Assembly (NCBI RefSeq): GCF_964204865.1
Contig: NC_135255.1
Coordinates: 12,801,135 to 12,865,134 of the forward strand
Origin: Styela clava
Taxonomy: Eukaryota; Chordata; Ascidiacea; Stolidobranchia; Styelidae
Direction: 5' to 3'
DNA length: 64,000 nt
Part shown: positions 39,611-52,475 of the stretch, one piece after another
How the letters are laid out: every line of letters begins with the position of its first letter
Position numbering within the stretch: the stretch's first letter is position 1
The notes under the pieces: generated by a model
Database searches by the model: none
The model's input: only the letters and a program-made list of their open reading frames with translations
What the model was told of the DNA's origin: nothing
Translations under genes and position numbers: made by a program

Positions 39611-41483
39611 ATGAAATCGGTCATCTTTTTATCGTTTGTGGTTATATGTGGACTTGTGAATGCTCAATCTTTATTAGTGAAGACTGAATATCAAGATGTA
39701 TGTTCAAAACAAGACTCGGGTGAGTTATATAGTCTACTACATTATACATATTATAATATATTTTACAACATAATTTCACTGTAAATATCTTTAAAAAAGC
39801 GCAATCACTAACAGTTACACACCAAATATATATATACACTCATAAATATTTTTCCATATTCAAATGTGCTTATTTATTACCATTTGAACATTTACAGTCG
39901 CTAAACAAGTTAGCCAGAAAAAATGCGTGAAAATTCCTTTAAAAATTTCACATGCAAATTTCACACAATTTTTTATTTTCGAAGGCACGTAAAACATCGT
40001 GTTCGAATTACATATTTTGAAGATGGTAGAAAGTTTGCTTTCTTCCCAAGATTGTCTGTTGTGCTTTGTTTTAACGGCAATCAGACATGAGCAATTTATG
40101 GGTGTAATTTGTGACTATGTTAGCACAATTGCCAGCCACAATTATATCGATTATTCAGTTTATGGGTTAGGTTTGTATTGTTACGGTATGAAATAAAGCG
40201 TTTACATTTGAAATGCGTCAATAGGTTTTTTGCCGCTGGCAAACGATATGTGATAAGGGTAAATGACGTATCTGATAACATTATGTATTGCGCAGATTCA
40301 CTTCAAAGTCGAGTATCAAGATCGGATGTGGTTTTGACAGCCACAATAGTTCGAACTGAAACCGAAAATCCGGGTTCGGAAAAACCGACTGACATTAATA
40401 CAGAACCTGATCCAATGAAATATTCTGATGAAAGGCTTAGCAGCAGAACGGTGGCTTACGTAAAATTGTGGAGAGTTGTTAAAGGTTCCCTTGCAGAAGT
40501 TTCAAATCATACATCGGGCCCACAAGGTAAGATGACATCCGGTTCATTTTCATCTGATACAGATTCTATGACAAAAATGATAGATTTCGACATTTTATCA
40601 ACTATGAGCAATTTTGAAAAGTAAGCTAAAATATATATACCTTCAATGACCTTTCACTTTTTTTTACATCAGTCAGTTGTAGATTTATCTTGAGAAAATA
40701 CATTTATATACTTTAAAGTTTAAAACATAGTTACTTTTTCGTTTTGAAAAAAAAATTTTCTGAAATATTTTCTTTCACATCTCAAATTTGATCATTCAAT
40801 TATTCAATACTTTTGCATCAACAGATCTCTTATCAGATGAAATCAACCTTTCACACAGTGGGATTGAGAGTCCTATTTTAAAATTATATGGTCTCTGGAA
40901 TGACAAACTCTGTGGATCGCATCTTTCAACTGGAGATACTCGAGTATTTTTTCTGAAAAAATTTCGAGACGTGAGGGAATTAAATGATGAAGATAATTAT
41001 GAACCGCCGGCGGACGATCCTTTGAAAGTTGAGTCTATGACGCTACCTGGTAAACTTCAGAACACGTCTTCAGACACGATGGAAGATTCTACAACGGAAT
41101 CTGAAACGACACCATCAAAACCTAAAAAGAAAAGGAAAAAAGGAAAGGGACCAAAAAAGAACAAAAAGGGCCGCAAAGGAAAAAAGAAAAAGAAAAACAA
41201 GGCAACGACAAAAAGTGGCAAAAAGTCACGAAAATCAAAATCGAAACGAAAAAAAAGAAATAAAAGAAAGTCGGACTCTGTGCGAGGGGAGCTGGAAAAA
41301 ATGTTTAAAAGACCAAAACGAAGCGCAGTAATGCCAAACAAAGTCACACGATTGTCTGAAAGAGAGGTCAAAGTTCGTAGACAAATCGATATTGATCCAA
41401 GATCGGTGTTGGTCCTGCACTCATCACCGGCTCGAATAACATTGGCGAATCTGAACAGTGTAGAAGATCTTTCAAAATTGTAA
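39611..41483 (+). CDS. Secreted agrin NtA-like domain protein with lysine-rich insert
   Basis: Exons 39611-39719, 40296-40526 and 40825-41483 (GTGAGT..GCAG and GTAAGA..ACAG, both phase 1); 332 residues. Residues 1-18 form a signal peptide (cut after VNA). The rest matches the N-terminal agrin (NtA) domain: first Cys 31, DVVLTATIV (47-55), VKLWRVVKGS, LCGSHLSTGDTRVFF (142-156) and, far downstream, ARITLANLNSVE (316-327). In agrin this fold binds laminin. Between STGDTRVFF and ARITL lies a roughly 150-residue insert: an acidic Ser/Thr part (about 162-211) then an extreme Lys/Arg run (212-262) and RPKR (276-279), a furin-type site. There are no follistatin, EGF or LG domains before the stop, so this is not full-length agrin. 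N-glycosylation sequons occur at N107, N121 and N193. AATAAA lies about 70 bp after the stop. The NtA assignment rests on motif order and is good; the function is inferred. Confidence 0.82.
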
Positions 41484-41551
41484 TCTTCTGTAATCTTCGG
41501 CAGCTGGTCTGCACGATTGAGAAATATTTCGAATCAATTAAACTTCTCGTG

Positions 41552-41561
41552 AATAAATAAA
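41552..41561 (+). terminator. Overlapping AATAAA signals, NtA-domain gene
   Basis: Two overlapping AATAAA hexamers about 70 bp after the stop codon, well placed for polyadenylation. Confidence 0.55.
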
Positions 41562-44500
41562 CCGATATTGTTGCTACCAAAATATGGATGATTTCGCATA
41601 TTGATGTTTGAAAATGTCCAGCATTTTGTCGAAAAAGTATTTTCCTAAAAGTATTTAGGGCATAAGACATGTTAATGATGCCATATTATCTAAGTAATAC
41701 CTAAGTAATACATATCAAATATTTATCATCATCTACACATAAAGCTGTCTGAAAAATCAAACACGGTTTTTATCAAATAAAAAAGTAATCAAAGATATCT
41801 TCAGCTGCCAGGGATGTTTTTTATTCACATATCTTATCATTTTGTTTTCTACATACTTTTGAAACATCTGTCCTAATTCCCGTTTCTATGCTGATCGCTT
41901 CAGAATGATTAATACTGACGTTAGCAATGTAATAGTAGAACGTGATTGTTTCAAAACATAAGTGTTTCGGGTATTTGTTTATAAGCAAAATAAACTGAAT
42001 GTGATGCTGGCATATTAGTTTCTCCGTCGTGTATTTCTTTCAATAATCTTCTTTCATCTTTTTATTATAATCATTTTGGGTGTGTTTTTGTGTGTTCGAA
42101 TTACAGGCATTATTATGTTGCGAGAATTACATGGATGAACTGTTATAGAGGTTGAATACACGCGTAAAAACATGTTTTATTGGACACGAAATGTACATAT
42201 GGATTGTTTTGTTATTATGTTGTTGTTATTGATTGTCTTGTTGTTTTAATTATTTCTTCTCTTCCTATTGCTGTGGTGAAAATTGAAAAAATCGCTCTTC
42301 TCATTAACTACTGGACAAACTGCTTTGAAATTCAGTGATTAGATTGTATTTTTTCGCTGGAAGGCTATTACTTTTATTTTTTATAAAAAAATTTTGTGGC
42401 GTCATTTTTGGTTTGCTATGACGTCATAAAAATCAAAATTTGCTCCCCTTTGTAGCAAATCCACGTTCGCGTTGGTTCTGTTGGTCAGGCGAAGTCGTGA
42501 AAATTGCGGTAACGGCTGTCTACTGTGACCGGTTGCATACCCGTGATAATTCATTTTGGCTTTCGTGTCCATATATTTGAGCATCGCTTTCTTTTTCTTA
42601 CAATAGTGATAGAAATGCAGACTGATTAAGAGAGGTGGCTGAAGCCTTTTCCATTGAAATGGGTTTACAACTTGGAGTACTCATGCGTGAACTCATATAC
42701 ATATAATGATGGCATGTTGACTATTACTACAGTCAACGAAAAATCTATATTTCAATAGTCCCCTCCTGTGTCACCTTTGCATGGGTCAAAGTGCATGAAC
42801 TTGAATCGGTATTTTACACTTAAAATATTGTTCTCGCCAATAGTTCTATTCCTTCCCGTTAAGAAAAATTATTGTTGAATTTATTTTAAAACATTGACAT
42901 ACAAACAATCACTTTCATACAAAATATTGGCGATTGGCACTGTCGATATAAGATCAGGCTTGCTGAACTGGGAAAGATTTATAATCGATTGTAATACCAG
43001 ACTCCGTGTTGGAATAAAACTTTGCTCCGGATTTTGATTCCGATCTCGTGTTGTAGTAAATAATTTTGACTACAAAAACAGCTCCAAAAAATCTAATTTT
43101 AACAATAAAAACTTGGCGGATGCTCTGTTTTAATAATTATTCAGAACGCTCAGCAAACTCAATGATTTATCTTGAGTTTTCGTGCAAAATTTCAAGTTCT
43201 TTTATCTTCAATGAAAATTGCAATTTCTACTTCGATTCCTGTGAATTCACGATTTTTACTCTCGACTCGGTGGAGTACGATTTCGGCTCCGACTATACTA
43301 AAAACGATCTCAAAACCCGAGTCAACAGTCCCTTTATGAATTGAAAACTGCTAAAACGCTATGGAAACCGTCGCAAGTTGGCGCACCGAGATAAACAACA
43401 TCCTTAAAGATTAATCAGGTAATTTCCCAGTCTGGGTCAACTCATATATTAAAATACTTTACATGTATATTATCATTTGCGTCATGAATGGCAAAACCAA
43501 ATACGTCATAATCGTTTAAATATGACCATATCGCCTTTGCTATTCTGGATTTGTAATTTTATTCAGCTCTGAATTGAAATTGTGATGATTCAAAGACGGA
43601 AGTTGAATGGGAATATTTCAACCCTCACCACTGATGTATGGATGTATAGAGATACAAGTACGAAGACGCCAACATAGAAGAATAAAACCTGAAATAATTT
43701 ATATCTAATTTTTTGAAGAATGCTCCTTTGCAACTACGATCATTTTTTTTTGCCAAATAAGAGACAATTACTGAGTTTCGTTATTGAAACTATCTGATTC
43801 TTTTGTCTATATGTTGAAGCATAATATCAATGGATAATTTCTCTTTCAAGTGCGGAGAGGAGATAAAACACGACATCCTACCCGCTTTCAATGTAATTAA
43901 ATTAATTAGTTTCTTATTTAGTCGTAAAACAACATAGACGCCTATATTTCGCCTCTGGCTATAGTAAACGCTTTGGGCGTACTATCTACACCTGATACAC
44001 GAGAGAATTATAGCACGAAGATAAAGTAGTAACAGACTCAACGAATTCCGTCAGGCTCAATCTTTTGCCTCGGGAAATTGTGTAGCAAAGTTGTAACGCA
44101 GGCTGAGAGTGCTTTCTGACATATTGTCTTATGAGTATGAATCGCAGATCTTCAAATTAGAATTTCCAGAACTTACAGATGTTGACAATTGTATTATTTG
44201 TTTAAAACTCTCTATATAATATTGAGAAATAGCGCATATACTATAAATTAAGACAAAGAAAGTATAAAAATTCGACATGATTAAAAAAATTACGTAATGC
44301 AAAAATTGAGACATAATAACATATAGATGCAAAGGTTCGTGCATAAAGTGTTGGACTTTATCTCTAATATCAAAATTCAATGCTTGTAATAAATCAAATG
44401 TGAATGCTTCATTTTGTTACTAATCCGCTTCGAATCAGCTGAGAGACAATGTTGAGAAACCAGTATTCTAACTCATCACAGACACGTGATCATTGAGATA

Positions 44501-44889
44501 ATGATACTCTGTAGTTTGATGTTCTCAAAGATTACTGCTGTTGTTACTCAGGCCGGTGCAAAATTGAGTTTAGTATATGTATAACTCACAATTTTGTATT
44601 TGGAGAGTGGAAAAATGCCAATCGATAAGTTTTAGTTTGTTTTCTGTGAAATGAATAAAGTAACGAAGGGAAAAAGATTATATTTCTGCAACCAGATTCT
44701 CAAAAAATAAACCAGAGCTGAGTTTCACTAACAACAATGAAAAAAGTACAGAAATATTAAAACTACCGTACCAAAATATAATTGATATAATTCAAGTAAG
44801 CTTACACTTTTTTGGATAACTACAATTACTAATTTTCACACGTTTTACAGGACTTTTCAGGGTATTCGAATTATTAAATTTTCGCAAAA
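41562..44889. other. Intergenic stretch with a dispersed repeat
   Basis: No gene recognised. The 92-codon frame 43066-43344 crosses a degenerate GA/TC-rich repeat (GATTCC/GACTCGG-like units, about 43005-43290), so it is not credible as coding. A short sequence at 42559-42600 recurs at 56816-56851. Confidence 0.45.
42559..42600 (+). repeat. Short dispersed repeat, copy 1
   Basis: Contains TTCGTGTCCATATATTTGA followed by GCATCGCTTTC. A similar string, TTCGTGTCTATATATTTGA then TCATCACTATC, occurs at 56816-56851. Probably a fragment of a larger dispersed element whose limits I cannot define. Confidence 0.4.
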
Positions 44890-47800
44890 ATGGCTCCCAA
44901 TCCAAAAAGAGTTAATATAGGATTATTATTAAGCATGCTAACAATTTTTATTGCGGCAACAGTGGAACTCGTGTTTTGTCAAAACGTTGTTACAAATGAT
45001 GGACTTGTATCAGAAAAATACGAAGCAAGACGAATGTATACAATCACGTTGTCAATTGATCCTTCGATTATACAAGTAAGTGTATTGTTACTTCGGAAAT
45101 TTCCCTGATAGTTTTTCTACGAAAAATTGCGAGAGTAAAGTAAACACACTTGAAATTTAGTAAACAATGAAACTAATTAAAAATATAAGTTTTTGCTAAC
45201 AATCGCTGAAGCGATGTGACATGGGACATACGGAAGAAACATCTGTGAGGCTATATGTCAAGAAAAAGTGAAAAAATTTAATGGTACATTGATACTTCGA
45301 ATAGGTTTCTAAGGCATGTATTGTTTTCACTTAAAAAAAAAACACAATGAACAATTCTATTACTACGGTTATATGTCTACAATATTGAATCATTTTGCAA
45401 TAGGTATTTTCATTTTCCCATTTGTTGTTTTGGAGAAAGAAGATCTTTGTTATCATTGATTGATTTTATATACACAGATTATTGCTGATCCAAGATTCAG
45501 CAGTGAATACTACCCAATGTACGAAATGGTCTATATGTCAAAAAAACCAAGGAGTGAAATCAGGAGAATATCTGAACTGATGAACAAACTCACAGTACCA
45601 GAGGTAAATACATCCAGTGTTTCAAATTACTAATGTCTCCACCATAAAAGACAGAGATACAAAAATACTGAATAGTGGGAATTATAGTTTGAACCAAATT
45701 CGGTGGAAATCGTAGCGATCAGAATTTAAATTTTGACTTGGAAAAGATATGAAAAAGTTACAACAAAATATCCTTGAAAGAATATTTTTTTACTCAAGTT
45801 TTAAGAACTAATATGTTGTGAGCTAATCACAACTAATTTCAAGCGCGGAGGAAACAAATGTCAAAGTTACAATAATGTAATAGAATCAATGTTAAGATTT
45901 GAAGCATTTCATTTTTAAAACGTGTATGTAAATTTACGATTTCAGATCTGGCAATCGCAGACAGATATTGTAGCTGATCAAACAACGGTTGCAAATCCAA
46001 ATAAGGTGGGAATACTCCCAGAAGGAACTGTAGAAAAGCAACCAGCTTATGTCTGGTGGGTTGCATCAGGATTTTACGAAGCAAAATCAGCATTTTCTTC
46101 TAATGTTGGAGGAATTTTTCTAATCAACTTGGCAACTGACAAATGGAGTAAGTTAATTGTGTATTGAAAATTTTGGAGCACAATTCTTGTGTAAGTTAAA
46201 AATGATCAGAATAGTAGATTTACAGTAAATATATATTGCGAGAGTTTTACGTCACGTGCTTTCGGATCGGAGAAATCTATTTTACGATTAGGCCTTTAAC
46301 TCCCAAGTTGTACTTATTTTCGGAGAAAAAGCGCACGGAGCAATCTTATAAAAAGGCTGCAACAAAATATCCGAATTATGACAATATTCATAATATAATA
46401 CTGCTAAATTATAACCCTATCAGTTTGCATGATAAAACTATTTGCTTCCTGATAAAATGTCCGTTTCATAGTTTTATTGGAGCTGAAAGCTATCAACTTA
46501 TTAAAAGCCGTAACAACTTTTTGAAGGAATAATTTGACTCTTCGTATACATAGACATGAAACCTTAGTTTTAGATATCATGTGTTTACTTTGCCATCGGC
46601 AATCTTGCGGAGAATCTTCATAAGCTTTTATTCGAATATTTTGGTGTACTTGTTGGGCTTGACAAATGGTTAGTATAATATGCAGTACGGAGCAGAGATA
46701 CTGAAATCATTTAAATAAACTTGATGCTGTCCCAAGAGATTTGTCAGACGTGCTTTACACGGACAATTCATTTTTTATATTAATCATTAAACTTTATTTT
46801 CAGGACCAATTCCTATTGTAAACAGAACAGGAAAGGGATTTTCTCACACAGAATGGATTGACATGGATATTGATGGATATGTTGATTGTGTTACTATCGA
46901 AGGAAGCAATAGCAGTAAGTACTAGTAGATGATACATATACATTATATTTTCATATGAAGGGACGAAACAAGCATTGACTAATGAAACATCTTTAATATT
47001 TAACCTATAATTGCATTTGTATGGTGAAATTGCTGAGAAACTGCTCACGTCTGCTTTAAGTTAGAATAGGTCTTTGAAAAATTAAGAATTTAATATTCAT
47101 TGTAAAAATTTTCAAGAACATTTTTTGAAAATTTGTTTTTCAATTCAGGTACTATATATTTAGGTGTGATCTTTAAGCACAAGAGACTATATATATCTAG
47201 TACTTGTTAGATTTTAAAAATATTAAATATATCTGATTTTTTTTTTTTTCAGTGAACTCGCTGATTTGGTTGCAGCAACCAGCAAGTCAGTCACGATGGA
47301 TTCAACACCGCATCAGTGGGCTCCAGGAAGATGTCGGTGGTACCGAATTTCGAGTAATGAAATTGCCTAGTTCAGAAACAGGAACGGTCACAAACGTATT
47401 CATCGTAGCTGGTCGTACTACTGGAAAATTGACGGCATATTGGGTCGAAGGTATTCACTTGGAAACATTTTAAAAATTATCTTATTGGAAAGCACACCAA
47501 GCAGAGGTTACACCAAAAATGCAAGCGGTTGTCAACATCAAATATCTACAACTAATTTTATGGATGGTTAATGCATACAACAAGGCTATCAAGCACGTAC
47601 TACTACTTTCATATAGAATGTGCAATAAATAAAGGCGTGCAAAACTCCTGATTATAGAACAAAATTTGTTATTTCCTTATCTACATTGAAGTAGGCTACA
47701 TTATATATTTTCGAACATGAAAAATAATAATTTGTCAGATATGAACAATGACTGGTCTCGAGAAAGAAAGAAAAAATCTATTGTCATCGCCACAGACGGT

Positions 47801-49913
47801 TCGTATGTTGGAATTGAAATTGTGGATTTGAATATGGACGGAAGACCAGAAATTTTAACCTCTACTTCAGCAACTGCAGGAAAAAGAGGTATTTTTCATT
47901 CATTTCGTGATTTCATGTAGTAATAGTTGAATATTATAACATTTTCTACAAATGTGTATCATTGATGAGCAACTCGAAATCGACTGTTGGACAAACACCA
48001 TCGTCAAATAAATCCTAAGACAGAATTGAAGAAGTTTTAAACTGATATATTTTCTTTCAAGGTATGGTGTTAGCGTATGAATATCCAAGAGATGGATTTG
48101 ACAAAGGTGGCAAATGGCGCAAACACATTTTATCGCAATGGCAAATGGCTGCTACAAGCTACACCACAACATCACCTGGACCTGCTTTCAGCTTTAGAAT
48201 TCAGTCTGCTGTAGAAGGAAGAACGTGAGATTCTAACATATTATTTACAATTTTTGGATCGGTTAAAAAATCCACGTTATTTTTTTTTTTTTTTTTTTGA
48301 ATGTTTCAAAATTCAAATAAAAATATCCATCTAATTTCCAGGCAAGCCAAGCCACATATCCTGGTATCTGGCCAAGATGACGGAAAAGTCTATATTCTTT
48401 CACCGGAGACAGGGAGCCCATATATATGGGACTACAAAAGAGAAGTGGTAAGTCCATATATCTATCAAATACCAAATATCGCCTACGCAGATGAGTTTAG
48501 CAAGTTTATTTGACTTGACTCGAGTCATAAAGGACAATCGAATATGTTATTTGCAATGCGCGTGATCAGAGTTCAGTAGTCCAAGTGATCTAACCATACC
48601 TAAAACCTCAATAATAATAAAAACTCAGAAGATCAAAAATCTTTCCTCAAAATATCTCCACTTTTACAATCTCAATTACACTGAAATCAATCTTATGAAA
48701 AAAGATAATTTTTTTTTCACTATCTTGTTCCCTACGATGTAGTGCCAATTAAAGCTGGACAAATTAAGAGTAATTTGTTATATCAGACATAACAGTAGTA
48801 TTGTAGAAGTTGCATATGTGTTGGATTAAATATCGGCTAGGAGGAAAGGGTGTGTATGCTTTCGTATCTAATAAGAAATTTGAACGCAATGTTTTTAAAT
48901 TTTAATTTCAGATCTGGTCATCAGACAAGAGAATTGGAACTCCAGCAATAGCAGATGTTGACGGAAACGGAGAAGTGGAAATATTCATTCCATCAGATTT
49001 CAGCATAAACGTTATGAAATACAGTAAGATTAAAACGACTTATATATGAATATTGCTATCTCATTATTTAACCATCATTTTTTTTTTTATTTTCGAGAAT
49101 GATTTTATTTAATTAAATCATCAGAATAATTCAATTAATATCTTTCAAACATCAAGCTCGTTATAGTTGATTAGGTAATTTGAATTTCATGTGTACGATG
49201 TGAAGGATATGAAAAATATTTTCTACAAGAAATTTTTTAAAATTTAGATCTCTGGCGTTACTCGGCTAGATATTCTGACGTATTTATATTAAAATTTTGC
49301 TCTACAAAATTATTCAGTATTTGTTAAATTCAACAACCTAGAAAATGGAGTATGTTCGCATAGGCAAAGAATAGACAATCTACGGTTCATGGGCGCATTG
49401 CGGTGCGTCAAGGAATCTTGATCATCCCTCTTGGAACAAGTTGTGAAATTTTCCTGCAACCTCATACAAAATTTAGATTTATTTTTAAAGTTTATTCAAA
49501 AAATCAGATCTATGATTTGTTGAAATATTAGTAGCGTTTATGATCTCAAGTTTAACAATATCATCCACCAATAAATTCGACGCTATCCTAGAGCTTGGGA
49601 ATAGCAACTGTTACGTCACAGTCAATATTTCATACAGCCTTTTGCAAAAATGATTCCTAAAAAAAACTTGCCCGTCCCTGTCCTAGGCAGTAGTTTATGT
49701 TATGTAATTTTAACACAATGTTTTTTTTTTGTATCAACTAATTCGTAAAAATAACATGGTATGTTTTTTTTTCTTTTTTCAATTTCTCATTATTAATTTA
49801 AATTTTCAGTGAAATCTTCGGCATCACGAAAGACGGCTCCAGTTCATATTATGCCAGTACTTGCGGCGATAGTCAACGCGATATTTAATATTATCACCTT
49901 TGGGAGAAGTTAA
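44890..49913 (+). CDS. Secreted FG-GAP/VCBS-repeat-like protein, ten exons
   Basis: Exons: 44890-45075, 45478-45603, 45946-46147, 46804-46914, 47253-47450, 47739-47888, 48062-48224, 48342-48447, 48912-49023, 49810-49913; all introns GT..AG with continuous phase; 485 residues. A hydrophobic segment at about 9-30 (ending VFCQ) is a likely signal peptide. Three calcium-loop motifs of the FG-GAP/VCBS type are visible: DMDIDGYVD (191-199), DLNMDGRPE (304-312) and DVDGNGEVE (429-437), each followed by a hydrophobic strand, as in beta-propeller blades. GQDDGKVYIL and the IWQSQ/IWSSD repeats fit the same fold. The tail (about 464-481) is hydrophobic and could be a GPI-anchor signal or membrane anchor. 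Likely a cell-surface or secreted propeller protein; no catalytic signature seen. I do not recognise a named orthologue. Confidence 0.82.
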
Positions 49914-50025
49914 GAGGAGGCCAACTGGAATCAGTTGTTTGTTCGAAACAGAATCAGAATCATTGACAAACTATAAACGTTTAAACATAAGGCTGTAATG
50001 GTATGTTGCCTGTCTTCAACCATTC

Positions 50026-50031
50026 AATAAA
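50026..50031 (+). terminator. Candidate AATAAA signal, FG-GAP gene
   Basis: Canonical hexamer 113 bp after the stop codon of the ten-exon gene, on its coding strand. Confidence 0.55.
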
Positions 50032-50465
50032 TTTGAAAGTATCTCCTAAAAAATTATTATCCCAATTCTGTTGCACCTCAATATTGAAATGACTTGGATA
50101 AAATAGTTGAAGATTCTTTTTATTATTACACGTATACATTTGCTAAAACTTGTCTCAGTTGAAACCGAGTACTATAACAATTGCAAATTTTGGTAATTGA
50201 TTCAATCAAGATTTATTAAGGAGTTTCGTTTTAATGGAACAATTGGAGTTTCTATTCTGATTACTAATTTCTATATATTTTTTCTGTGCCTTTCACTGTC
50301 TTTCCAAATCAATATTTTTCAATGAAAACAATTGATTACTCCCATTTTGTATAAAAAATCTCTCAATAAATTCTCTCAAAATACATACATTGTCTTTTTA
50401 CTATATAAACTAGGTGTTTGTAACATTTAATACATGAGGTCCAGATACAAATAAAAGGGTGAAAC

Positions 50466-50564
50466 CGCGGGCCGCACACCATTCAAAATTGGCACTTCTC
50501 GACTCACACGAATTTTTATTGTTGGGCGCATTTTGCCCGCGGGGCCGCAGGTTGCGCACCCCTG
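50466..50564 (-). mobile_element. hAT-like terminal fragment
   Basis: GC-rich island in AT-rich DNA. Read on the minus strand it begins CAGGGGTGCGCAACCTGCGG, a hAT-type terminus, and about 75 bp further in has a second GCGGCCCGCGG patch. No partner terminus was found nearby, so only one end remains or the element is very degenerate. Confidence 0.5.
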
Positions 50565-52362
50565 ATATAGGCCAATGTGACATCATCATTAAGTAACTGC
50601 ATAATTATGATATTTAAAGGTAATAATACTCACAAAACATAATTATACAAAAGTTTATATTTTACGCCAAAAGTGCTAACATTTTTTAACATCATGTTTT
50701 ATCACTACGATGTTGTCTATTTTCTTTACATTTTTGTATGAATGTAAAATCATTTCATAGTGAGTGACAATGTTTGTGACGAAATTGCATGAAACAAAAT
50801 GTTCTGCCTTACTGTTCCGATGCGACAAATTCTTTTATAGGTTAAAAAAATTCAATTTATTAGAGAAATTCGGAACCAGAAAAAGTATCATTGATGTAGT
50901 AATCTAGGCAGCAAATGCAATCAGATAAAAAGTTACCCCAGCGTTCTGAGATTTAAGCTGGGTTTAGAAACTTCAAGATAATTTGCAAGCTGTTATTTAT
51001 TATAACTGCGATCAAATTTAAAATGTTATATCAATCTCCTTTTTGTTGCGTTGTAGTTTGCATATTTCAATGAAAATAATTTCTTATATCAAATATACAT
51101 ATATTCAAGTAGTTTGACATTGTTAGGGCAAAATTAAAGATTTCAAATCGTTCTGACTGCATTTATTCGCTTGAAAATGTCCAATTTCTAAGCCACGTAA
51201 TTTGAGAATTGTAAGATCTCAAGAAAAAGTATTTTAAGTACACAACTTAATGTTATACGTGATTAGATAACTTAATGCTCATGATAAAACAATAATATTC
51301 TGAAATGACATTGAAGAAGAATTTTGGTCTGCGGTGACCGTGCACATTACTGTTCGAAATATAATTATGGAAGAAATTGGTAGAAATAATAGTTAAATAA
51401 CTCTAAATATATTTAAACTTTATCTCCGTATTACACAGGTTACATAATCAAAATCGTTAGTTAACTTTATGACGTGAGGAACATTTTCATTTCATCAACT
51501 ATATGTCAACGTGAATCCCCTCAAATTCAGCTGTGAAATTATCACTCAATAAAAGTATACAAAAAAGTTTATTATACTCATTACGCAGATATAAAATTAA
51601 TATTCAGTTAGGGGGTAAAAGTTTTAGATTCACGACTAATAGCGTGGGGGAGACATGGAAGTACCCACGGAAAAGGATCAGAAAGTTTGGAAATTTATGA
51701 AATTGGTATAGCAGTTCATGTATAAGGTTCAGCGAGTCTGTAACCTTATCAAACCAAGCGTGGAAAAAATACAAAAGAATATTAGTTTTCGAAATTGAAA
51801 GGGGAAGTAAGTTCATGCCACACCGTACGTGACTGACTACATATATTGTAAAATTACTATAGAATAAAAACATTCGAATGCCCAGGCTTTACTTATCACG
51901 TCACAATACCGGGGATTTTTTACTTAAATAGCGTAGGTGTACGGGTTAATGATTATTGCATGTTCAATATTAATACACTCGCTCGCAGTGATATAAATGT
52001 GATTTACGCCCACGGAATATTGTAAATTTTATATATTTAACAGTAAGTGCCGAGTAAAACCCAATTTTTGATGTTTGCTTTGGCCTATGTAGACGATGGA
52101 TGAATAGTATGGGACGATTATATTACGCGCGTTTCATCTACGGCATAAGCTTGGTGGTGGAAAGTCCCACACTTGAAAATTTCAATCCTCATTTCAGATT
52201 TCAATGTGCATTAGGTCTCTGGAAAAACGTTTTGGTTTAGTTTTTTCTTTCTAATTTTTTAATATTGGCATTTACCGGAGAACGAAAACGATACCTCTGT
52301 ATCCCTAGTCAATTTCCCTAATTTGATACAAAGTGTCCAGGGGGATCTAAGGGGTATAAGGG
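50565..52362. other. Intergenic stretch, no gene recognised
   Basis: No supported exon. The minus-strand frame 51604-51873 lacks motifs. The right-hand end is the presumed promoter region of the small secreted protein gene. Confidence 0.45.
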
Positions 52363-52371
52363 TATATATAA
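52363..52371 (+). promoter_or_regulatory. TATA box of the small secreted protein gene
   Basis: TATATATAA set in a locally GC-richer context, 105 bp upstream of the ATG. It predicts transcription from about 52393-52397 and a 5' UTR of about 80 bases, consistent with a single-exon gene. Confidence 0.5.
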
Positions 52372-52475
52372 CGCCCAATTCAAGATGATCCCTGTCAATA
52401 TCTTCGAGCAAGTAATCTGGACTAGAGAAAAGTGATTACTAAATAAAATCAATAAATCTTCGATTTGTGGAAGTG

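Noticed and set aside
41057-41371. Minus-strand ORF rich in Phe
   Set aside because: It is the complement of the lysine-rich run (AAA/AAG read as TTT/CTT), a shadow of the NtA gene.
43005-43344. 92-codon ORF across GA/TC-rich repeat units
   Set aside because: The frame is kept open by degenerate short repeats, not by coding constraint.
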